Below are positions 1 to 5,435 of a DNA stretch of 5,805 nucleotides, piece by piece; within the stretch, counting starts at the first letter, position 1; the number at the start of each line of letters is the position of its first letter. The translations under genes were made by a program, and so were the position numbers. This DNA is from Treponema sp. (lineage in GTDB: Bacteria; Spirochaetota; Spirochaetia; Treponematales; Rectinemataceae), in assembly GCA_012516755.1 (NCBI GenBank), contig JAAYWE010000128.1, forward strand, positions 1-5,805, read 5' to 3'. The notes beneath the pieces are model-generated. The model was not told where the DNA came from, ran no database searches, and worked only from the letters and a program-made list of their open reading frames with translations.

Positions 1-538
1 AAGAATGGCAAGAGCAAACCAGGATTCTAGCTTTTTTGGAGGGCCCATTATACTGACTCCGCATCCCGGTGAATTTAGCGAGTTCATCCCAATGCTGGGT
101 TCCGATTTTTCTGGTAAGACTTCGGAGAGCGTGACATCGGTAACCGCTCTTGCAAAAAAATATGAAATAGCGCTTGCCCTAAGGGCTTCTACGACTCATG
201 TCGGTCTTCCGGATGGTACCTGTTTCATATATGATGGCAGTACTCCGGGCTTAGGAATTGCTGGATCAGGAGATGTATTGTCTGGAATGATAGGGGGGGT
301 TCTTGCTCGATGGATAGCTTTCTCAAAGGAAAGAAAAGAAAACCGAGAATCGACAGAACCTGCCACCTCTTCTGATAATCCTGTGGCGAGAGCATTATTG
401 GGGGCGATATTGGTGCACGGCTTAGCTGGAAAACAGCTTTGGCTCAAAAAAGGATGGTTTACTCCTTTAGACCTAGCCAATGCCTGTGCTCGCATAAGTA
501 GCGGAGCCATGGAAACCGATATGGATAATGATAGATAG
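1..538 (+). CDS. nnrD: ADP/ATP-dependent NAD(P)H-hydrate dehydratase, C-terminal part (5' end outside window)
   Basis: This enzyme dehydrates the S form of damaged NADH or NADPH hydrates back to the working cofactor, using ADP or ATP; it acts in the cytosol. The visible part is the ribokinase-like (carbohydrate kinase, YjeF C-terminal) domain. Counting from the first in-frame ATG at 5, it shows ILTPHPGEF at about residues 16-24, the signature GIAGSGDVLSGMIGG at 84-98 with the catalytic Asp of GSGD at 90, and AILVHGLAG at 134-142. The codon before that ATG is open, so the ATG is probably internal and the gene starts upstream. An N-terminal epimerase (YjeF_N) domain, as in bifunctional Nnr proteins, may lie outside the window. 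Two oddities: a charged segment at about 104-125 between the nucleotide-binding loop and the last helices, and ALRAST where the family usually has a Lys-Gly pair. It ends at TAG 536-538, 15 bases before the Nudix gene, which suggests an operon. Confidence 0.88.
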   Translation, partial: RMARANQDSSFFGGPIILTPHPGEFSEFIPMLGSDFSGKTSESVTSVTALAKKYEIALALRASTTHVGLPDGTCFIYDGSTPGLGIAGSGDVLSGMIGGVLARWIAFSKERKENRESTEPATSSDNPVARALLGAILVHGLAGKQLWLKKGWFTPLDLANACARISSGAMETDMDNDR

Positions 539-553
539 CAGTGAGAAATACAG

Positions 554-991
554 ATGGTTGGACAAGATGATACAGCAGGTAAAATCGAATCTCTCCGCTC
601 AGTAGCTGGCATTGCGATTAAGAGCGGTCTATTGTTCGTTGCTAGACGCAAGAAGGATCATACAGAAATGAGTCACCGCTGGGAGTTTCCAGGCGGCAAA
701 GTGGAAGAAGGCGAATCGGATGAATCTGCTCTCAAGCGCGAATTCCTCGAGGAATTCGGCGCTAATATCGATGTAATAAGGTTTTTAGGCGAGAGCATTT
801 TCGAGAATAAGGGAAGAACTCGGACTCTAGCCGCCTGGGAGGTCTCTTTTAGCCCTGGGAGCATCCGACAACTCAATGAGCATGTCGAAGTAGCATGGCT
901 TCCTATAGAATCGATTTCGAATATGGAACTCGCCGACTCCGACCGTTCCCTGATTCCCATTTTGGAAGCGGCCGTCAAACCAGGTAGTTGA
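554..991 (+). CDS. mutT: MutT-type Nudix hydrolase (probable 8-oxo-dGTP or related nucleotide diphosphatase)
   Basis: This small cytosolic hydrolase of 145 residues cleaves nucleoside triphosphates to monophosphate and pyrophosphate. The Nudix box is complete at residues 48-70: GKVEEGE, seven residues, then REFLEEFGA, matching GX5EX7REUXEEXGU with all metal-binding glutamates. The preceding WEFPGGK (43-49) is the typical MutT form, and AGIAI and LLFVARR (about 18-32) fit the first strands of the fold. The C-terminal VAWLPIE and the segment SDRSLIPIL also follow MutT. Its length is close to E. coli MutT (129 residues). A MutT-like role in removing 8-oxo-dGTP is the best guess, but CTP-, dCTP- or other NTP-specific relatives share this pattern, so the symbol is tentative. 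ATG 554 is preceded by a weak Shine-Dalgarno-like GTGAG at 541-545. It lies 15 bases after the NAD(P)H-hydrate dehydratase gene, probably in one transcript, and faces xseB tail-to-tail. Confidence 0.9.
   Translation: MVGQDDTAGKIESLRSVAGIAIKSGLLFVARRKKDHTEMSHRWEFPGGKVEEGESDESALKREFLEEFGANIDVIRFLGESIFENKGRTRTLAAWEVSFSPGSIRQLNEHVEVAWLPIESISNMELADSDRSLIPILEAAVKPGS
739..758. repeat. Perfect 20-base palindrome inside the Nudix box
   Basis: The 20 bases from 739 to 758 read identically on both strands: two GAATTC blocks flank a central CTCGAG, with one extra C/G pair outside. The segment encodes RE-FLEEF-G of the Nudix signature. Its amino-acid order (EF-LE-EF) makes such symmetry easy to reach by codon choice, so a regulatory role is not implied. 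Confidence 0.9.
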
Positions 992-997
992 GGTCTA

Positions 998-1279
998 TTA
1001 TGGCGCTTGCTTGTCTTGAGAGTCATTTTGAGACTCGGAAGACTGAAAATCGAATTTGGTAATGTTGGGCACTTCAGCCTCATCGTTTTCTCTGACCTCA
1101 AGGCTATTGAGGAGGATTTCTACCTTGCCCTGTAGCTCATCTAGTTCCTTCCTAAGTTCTCGAGCGAGCATTACACCTTCTTCGAAAAAGCCAAACGATT
1201 TTTCCAAAGGAAGATCCGGATCTCTCATTTTCTCCGCTAATTCCTCGAGATGTGCAATCCTTTTTTCGAAATCTTTCAT
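998..1279 (-). CDS. xseB: Exodeoxyribonuclease VII small subunit
   Basis: XseB is the small subunit of exonuclease VII, which degrades single-stranded DNA from both ends into oligonucleotides; several small subunits coat the helical region of each XseA. The 93-residue protein opens with the family pattern FEKRIAHLEELAEKM (4-18), then LPLEKSFGFFEEGVMLAR (23-40) and KVEILL (52-57), predicted as a helical hairpin or coiled coil. The usual core ends near residue 58. Here a tail of about 35 polar, acidic residues rich in Ser, Asp, Glu and Gln follows, so the protein is somewhat longer than the 80-residue E. coli subunit. The start is well set: ATG at 1279-1277 overlaps the xseA TGA by four bases (ATGA) and has a strong AAAGGAG six bases upstream. 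Translational coupling to xseA is therefore likely. The stop at 1000-998 lies six bases from the stop of the convergent Nudix gene. Confidence 0.95.
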   Translation of the reverse strand: MKDFEKRIAHLEELAEKMRDPDLPLEKSFGFFEEGVMLARELRKELDELQGKVEILLNSLEVRENDEAEVPNITKFDFQSSESQNDSQDKQAP

Positions 1280-2529
1280 CCTGAACTCCTTTTGTCACCA
1301 TAATCTCTGGTCGCTTTTACATCAGCATCCGCTTCACCTTCATAGAACATGATGTTGATAGAATCGCCAAGAGCCAGCATTCTGGAAGAGTGTACTATAT
1401 CAACGCCGTTCTTTTTGACAACTGAGAAACCACGTTTCATTATTTCCCTAGGGTTGGCTATTTCTATAGCGCTCGAAGCAAGGACCAAGCGGTGATTCAG
1501 GTCTTCTGCTTTTTTCTGAAAACTGTTCCTTATGCTTTCGATAGCCGAATCAAATCTCTGGCTTGCTACCAGATTCTTTCGCAGGAGGATGTCTTCCATA
1601 ATATGAGGAGAAATAGAAGAAAGTCTTTGCTTCGCATTGGTGATGGAGTGCTTCATCGATTGCCCCATGATATTTTCAAAATGAGCTATCTCCTTATATA
1701 TCGAATATAAATCAGCGCATGCCATTTCGGCCGCGGCCGAAGGTGTCGGAGCCCGCAGATCTGCCGCATAATCGGAAAGAGCCCAGTCTGTCTCATGGCC
1801 TACTGCACTTATTATTGGAATGTTGGATTCTACAATTGCGTGAATTACTACTTCTTCCGAAAAGGGCAGCAAATCTTCGATAGAACCTCCCCCTCGTCCA
1901 ACAATGAGCACATCGGCCAGATTCCAGAGGTTTGCCTGTCGAATTCGCTCCGCGATTGAAGCGGCTGCTTCTTGTCCCTGCACCAATGTTGGAAGGATCA
2001 AGATACTCACCTTAGGATTGCGCCTTTGAATCACACGAATTATATCGCGTATCGCGGCGCCTGTAGGACTTGTCACAACTCCTAATCTGGTGGGAAAGGC
2101 AGGGATTTCTTTTTTTCTGGATTCATCGAACAGGCCTTCCTCGGCGAATTTTCGTCTGCGCTGTTCCAGCATGGCCAAGATATCACCAAATCCTGTCTGC
2201 CTCACATTCCTTGCAATGAGCTGATATTGTCCTCTCTGCGCATAGACTGATATAGCTCCGCGTGCCCATACTTGCATACCGTCTTTGGGGACAAAATCAA
2301 GGGTAAGCAAATCCCTTCGAAACATGACAACTTGAAGAATGGCTTCCTCGTCCTTGAGAGAAAAATAGAGATGTCCGGAAGCTGCCATCTTGCAGTTGGA
2401 AACCTCTCCCTCGATGATGACATCTGGGAATTTGTTCTCTAAGTTATTTCTTATAAGAGAAGTGATTTGGGAGACAGAAAGCGGAGAGAATAGACGGCTT
2501 TCGGCATCAAGATTGGAATCGAAGTTCAT
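1276..2529 (-). CDS. xseA: Exodeoxyribonuclease VII large subunit
   Basis: XseA is the catalytic subunit of exonuclease VII, acting on single-stranded DNA in repair and recombination. The 417-residue protein has an N-terminal OB-fold DNA-binding domain (about 15-115: PLSVSQITSLIRNNL, GEVSNCK, SGHLYFSLKDEEA), then the catalytic domain (about 130-275) and a long helical stretch that binds XseB. GVVTSPTGAAIRDI (150-163), GRGGGSIEDL (211-220), SAVGHETDWALSDYAADLRA (241-260) and PTPSAAAE (261-268) are family hallmarks. Asp162, Arg212, His245 and Asp248 align, at a constant offset of seven, with the conserved E. coli residues Asp155, Arg205, His238 and Asp241. The C-terminal NPREIMKRGFSVV (359-371) followed by GDSINIMFYEGEADADV is the usual ending. 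The length is slightly below the 456 residues of E. coli. ATG 2529 is taken as the start because the OB domain begins directly after it. No Shine-Dalgarno is visible, but a promoter sits at leaderless distance. The gene overlaps xseB by four bases. Confidence 0.97.
   Translation of the reverse strand: MNFDSNLDAESRLFSPLSVSQITSLIRNNLENKFPDVIIEGEVSNCKMAASGHLYFSLKDEEAILQVVMFRRDLLTLDFVPKDGMQVWARGAISVYAQRGQYQLIARNVRQTGFGDILAMLEQRRRKFAEEGLFDESRKKEIPAFPTRLGVVTSPTGAAIRDIIRVIQRRNPKVSILILPTLVQGQEAAASIAERIRQANLWNLADVLIVGRGGGSIEDLLPFSEEVVIHAIVESNIPIISAVGHETDWALSDYAADLRAPTPSAAAEMACADLYSIYKEIAHFENIMGQSMKHSITNAKQRLSSISPHIMEDILLRKNLVASQRFDSAIESIRNSFQKKAEDLNHRLVLASSAIEIANPREIMKRGFSVVKKNGVDIVHSSRMLALGDSINIMFYEGEADADVKATRDYGDKRSSG
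1286..1292 (-). promoter_or_regulatory. Ribosome binding site of xseB
   Basis: AAAGGAG on the minus strand ends six bases before the xseB ATG (1279-1277) and lies inside the last codons of xseA. It is a strong Shine-Dalgarno. Together with the ATGA stop/start overlap, it fixes the xseB start and suggests reinitiation or coupled translation. It also contrasts with xseA itself, which has none. Confidence 0.8.
1726..1741. repeat. Perfect 16-base GC-rich palindrome in xseA
   Basis: The bases at 1726-1741 form a perfect palindrome (TTCGGCCGCGGCCGAA). It encodes the conserved Ser-Ala-Ala-Ala-Glu of the PTPSAAAE motif of XseA, so it is most simply explained by the alanine run (GCC GCG GCC) and its neighbours. 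Confidence 0.85.
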
Positions 2530-2535
2530 ACTCGG

Positions 2536-2564
2536 ATTTTATCAGAATGTTTCTCTTGAGTGAA
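2536..2564 (-). promoter_or_regulatory. Predicted sigma70-type promoter of xseA-xseB, leaderless spacing
   Basis: Read on the minus strand, TTCACT (2564-2559) is followed by 17 bases and then TAAAAT (2541-2536), with TG one base before the -10 (TGATAAAAT), an extended -10 form. The -10 matches TATAAT at five of six positions and the -35 matches TTGACA at four of six. Only six bases (CCGAGT) separate the -10 from the xseA ATG, so transcription should start at or next to the A of the ATG. This fits the lack of a Shine-Dalgarno there. The assignment rests on consensus matching only. Confidence 0.6.
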
Positions 2565-2610
2565 TGTCGCATACTGGCTGAATTCTCTTCATATCATTAA
2601 ACTTAGAGTT

Positions 2611-4695
2611 ATGATGAATCCTCATGATCTTCCAATATATCAAGAAAAATCTCGAATCTTAGAAGCTCTAGCAAAGAACCAGGTTATTGTCGTAGAGAGT
2701 CCCACTGGTTCGGGTAAGACAACACAGCTACCTATTATACTCTATGAGGCTGGATATGCAGCAGATGGCACAATAGGCATAACCCAACCACGGCGAATTG
2801 CGACTTTGTCAGTAAGCGATTTTATCGCCCGTCAACTCAATACCACTGTGCCGGGAATCGTTGGATACAAGATGCGTTTTGAAGATGTGACAGCCCCGAA
2901 TACAGCCATAAAGATAATGACAGATGGTATTCTCTTGCAGGAAATGAAATTTGACCCGTATCTTTCTTCTTACAGCATAATAATGGTCGATGAAGCCCAT
3001 GAACGAAGCCTGAATATCGACTTTATACTAGGGCTTCTTAAGAAAGTCATAGATGCTAGAGATGATTTTAGGGTAATCGTATCATCAGCCACAATAAATG
3101 CGGAAGTTTTTTCCGAGTATTTTGGAGAATGCCCAGTCGTAAGAATCGATGCTCCTATGTTTCCGGTCAGGATCATCTATGATGCAATTCGGCCTGTATC
3201 AGAAACAGGATCAAGATATATTCCCAACGCCAAAGAAAGCAATGAGTTGTATTATCGATCTTCGGATGAGGCTCTCTATGAAAAGATCCTTTCCATCATA
3301 GATAGAGTACTGAGAGGGGAAACAGATGCCGAATCTGGAGATATTCTCATTTTCCTTCCTGGAGAAAAGACAATCAAGGAGTGCCTACAGGTTCTGATGA
3401 CAAGCCGCTGGGCTTCTAAGCTCGATTGTATTCCTCTATATGCACGCCTAGGCAAGGATGAACAGGAAAGAGTCTTTGAGAGTCCTCCACCAGGTAAGGT
3501 CAAGGTGGTAATAGCTACCAACATTGCAGAAACGAGCGTGACCATTGATGGAATAACTGTTGTTGTCGACTCTGGATTGGCCAAAATCAATTATTATAAT
3601 CCTAAAACCTTTACTGCAAGCCTAATTGAGACTCCTATTTCAAAAGCTTCCTCTAATCAGCGCAAAGGCAGAGCAGGGCGCACACGTCCCGGAATCTGCT
3701 ACCGTCTGTATTCTCTTAAAGATTTTGAATCGCGTCCCCTCTATTCCACAGAAGAGATCAGAAGGACGGATCTATCGGAGGTTCTGCTGCGAATGGCTGA
3801 ACTGGGCATAACTGATTTTGAGCATTTCGACTTCATAACAAAGCCGCCAAAGAGCGCAATTCGAGGAGCCATCGAAGCACTGAACATGCTCGATGCACTA
3901 AATACAGACAGATCTCTTACACATATTGGCGAGATGATGTGTGCCTTTCCACTTCTGCCAAAGCTATCGCGGATGATTGTTGAAGCTATCCTTAAGTATC
4001 CAGGTGTTTTGAGCCAGACGCTTATTGCAGCGGCTTTTCTATCGACTACAAGCCCATATATTCTTCCTCCAGGTGAAGAAACAGAGGCGCGATCTGCTCA
4101 TCATCACTTTTTAGATGCTATGGGCGACTTTGTCTCATATCTAAAGCTCTATGACGCTTTCTCTTCTGCTCGGGACAAGACAAAATTCTGTGAGCGCAAC
4201 TATTTAGATGAGCGCACGCTTCGAGAAATCCTTAGAATCAAGGAGCAGCTTGACCTAATTGTATCTGATATGGGCATTCCTATTGGATCAGGTGGTTCTA
4301 TTAACGATTATCTATGTGCCGTTAGTCGAGGACTTATTCAATTTGTATGTGCACGACAAGGAAGAGGCATATTTAGATCTCTCACCGCAGAAAAAATCCA
4401 TATTCATCCGGGCTCGGTTATGTTTCGACAGGATGCAGATTTTATAGTTGCAGGCGAGATTGTCCGTACTACCAGAATGTATGCGATGTCTGTTTCTCCA
4501 CTGTCAAGGTCTCAGCTATATAAAATATCGCCGGAACTAGCAGAACAGATCATTGCATTAAAGCAGAAGGAACCTGTCTCAATATCAAAAGGCAGAGAAA
4601 ACAGAGAGCCGAAAGAAGGCATCTCCGACAGAGGGCATTTGCCGAAAGAGACCAAATCAGGCCATGTTTTCAAAAAGCATGATCTAGACCGCTAG
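2611..4695 (+). CDS. hrpA: DEAH-box ATP-dependent RNA helicase, short HrpA type
   Basis: This superfamily 2 RNA helicase has 694 residues from ATG 2611. All core motifs are present: Walker A GSGKTTQ (33-39), TQPRR (58-62), DEAHERS (127-133), SAT (159-161), IFLPG (247-251), ATNIAETSVTIDG (302-314) and QRKGRAGR (350-357). A winged-helix/HA2 region follows (about 390-515), then an OB-fold segment with HIHPGSVMF (597-605) and AGEIVRTTRMYA, which is HrpA-like rather than HrpB-like. E. coli HrpA is about 1300 residues; the long C-terminal extension is missing here, and a Lys/Arg/Glu-rich tail of about 45 residues ends the protein. In enterobacteria HrpA acts on mRNA processing and stalled ribosomes; that role is only inferred here. 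The frame is open to a GTG at 2560, but homology begins at LPIYQEKSRILEAL, so ATG 2611 or 2614 is preferred; AGAG at 2605-2608 is a weak ribosome site. It diverges from xseA and shares CTAG with the trmB stop. Confidence 0.92.
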   Translation: MMNPHDLPIYQEKSRILEALAKNQVIVVESPTGSGKTTQLPIILYEAGYAADGTIGITQPRRIATLSVSDFIARQLNTTVPGIVGYKMRFEDVTAPNTAIKIMTDGILLQEMKFDPYLSSYSIIMVDEAHERSLNIDFILGLLKKVIDARDDFRVIVSSATINAEVFSEYFGECPVVRIDAPMFPVRIIYDAIRPVSETGSRYIPNAKESNELYYRSSDEALYEKILSIIDRVLRGETDAESGDILIFLPGEKTIKECLQVLMTSRWASKLDCIPLYARLGKDEQERVFESPPPGKVKVVIATNIAETSVTIDGITVVVDSGLAKINYYNPKTFTASLIETPISKASSNQRKGRAGRTRPGICYRLYSLKDFESRPLYSTEEIRRTDLSEVLLRMAELGITDFEHFDFITKPPKSAIRGAIEALNMLDALNTDRSLTHIGEMMCAFPLLPKLSRMIVEAILKYPGVLSQTLIAAAFLSTTSPYILPPGEETEARSAHHHFLDAMGDFVSYLKLYDAFSSARDKTKFCERNYLDERTLREILRIKEQLDLIVSDMGIPIGSGGSINDYLCAVSRGLIQFVCARQGRGIFRSLTAEKIHIHPGSVMFRQDADFIVAGEIVRTTRMYAMSVSPLSRSQLYKISPELAEQIIALKQKEPVSISKGRENREPKEGISDRGHLPKETKSGHVFKKHDLDR

Positions 4696-5435
4696 TTCTT
4701 CCTGTAAAAGAGCTCGAAATGTTGATTCCCAGCCTCTTTTGCAAGGTTTTCAAATCTAGTTTCCGGACGCCATGGTTGAAAAGGTGCGAAGTCCTCATAT
4801 TGGTTTTCTAGCAGTGAGCAGGCGTCAAGCGAGGCTTTAGCAAAGCTAGCATATTCCTCTATATCAGTTACACAATAGAGATAGCCTCCAGGCATAAGTT
4901 TTTGAGCCATGAGAAAGACGATTGGATATTGCATGAGCCTGCGTTTGTGGTGTCGTTTTTTTGGCCAGGGATCCGGATAAAAAACATGGATGCCGCCAAG
5001 GCTTCTAGGCGCTATCATGTGCCTCAACACAGCGATAGCATCTTGCTGCAATATGCGCACATTCTCTATGGCATGGAGTTCGAGGTCCATTATTAGCCTT
5101 CCTACGCCGGACGCATAAACCTCAATTCCAAGATAGTTGAATTCAGGTCTTTCTTGAGCAATTCGCCATGTCGCTTGTCCGGATCCAAAACCAATCTCCA
5201 AGATTATTGGTCTATTCTGAGGAAATAATTCTTCCAGAATCAGTAATTCTTCCGAAAATGGAATTATGTATTTGGGTCCTAATAACTTTATCGCTCTGCG
5301 TTGAGCTTCGGTAATTCTTCCGGATCTTTTCACAAAAGAACGAATGCTTCCGTCCAGAAGCCCAATTTCTTGGCTCATCGATTGGGTTTGCTCAGGTTTT
5401 CTGTCTTGTCCTTCTTCCATTTCAGGTTTGGACAT
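4692..5435 (-). CDS. trmB: tRNA (guanine-N7-)-methyltransferase
   Basis: TrmB uses S-adenosylmethionine to make N7-methylguanosine at position 46 in the variable loop of tRNAs. The 247-residue protein has RSFVKRSGRITEAQRRA (32-48), the SAM-binding motif EIGFGSGQ (80-87), the acidic residue of GIEVYASG (103-110) and QDAIAVL (131-137). The family hallmark FYPDPWPKKRHHKRR (152-166) is complete, followed by TDIEEYA (190-196) and RPETRFENLAKEAG (223-236), the tRNA-binding C-terminal signature. The first 28 residues are polar and poorly conserved. The ATG at 5435 has TTAGGAG eight bases upstream, inside hisS, and overlaps the hisS end by 14 bases. A second ATG at 5420 (Met6) lies one base after the hisS stop and is a possible alternative. 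The arrangement suggests co-transcription and coupled translation with hisS, both serving tRNA function. The stop lies in the CTAG shared with the convergent helicase gene. Confidence 0.96.
   Translation of the reverse strand: MSKPEMEEGQDRKPEQTQSMSQEIGLLDGSIRSFVKRSGRITEAQRRAIKLLGPKYIIPFSEELLILEELFPQNRPIILEIGFGSGQATWRIAQERPEFNYLGIEVYASGVGRLIMDLELHAIENVRILQQDAIAVLRHMIAPRSLGGIHVFYPDPWPKKRHHKRRLMQYPIVFLMAQKLMPGGYLYCVTDIEEYASFAKASLDACSLLENQYEDFAPFQPWRPETRFENLAKEAGNQHFELFYRKN

Noticed and set aside
1020..1036. Small inverted repeat (GAGTC/GACTC, 7-base loop) near the Nudix-xseB junction as a possible terminator
   Set aside because: The stem is only five pairs, no T-run follows on either strand, and it lies within xseB coding sequence.
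673..1101. Open frame of 142 codons on the minus strand across the Nudix gene and the end of xseB
   Set aside because: It overlaps two well-supported genes in other frames and shows no recognisable motif.
1056..1352. Open frame of 98 codons on the plus strand opposite xseB and the end of xseA
   Set aside because: It is antisense to two clearly recognised genes, has Ser/Leu-rich composition typical of a shadow frame, and shows no ribosome site or family resemblance.
4663..4683. ATGTTTT / AAAAAGCAT hairpin near the end of the helicase gene as a terminator
   Set aside because: The stem is AT-rich with a bulge, lacks a GC stem and a following T-run, and is coding sequence.
5226..5321. Three copies of the 10-mer TAATTCTTCC (5226, 5244, 5312) in trmB
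   Set aside because: Two copies encode a repeated Glu-Glu-Leu in the same frame and the third falls in a different frame. Spacing is irregular (18 and 68 bases), so they do not form an array.
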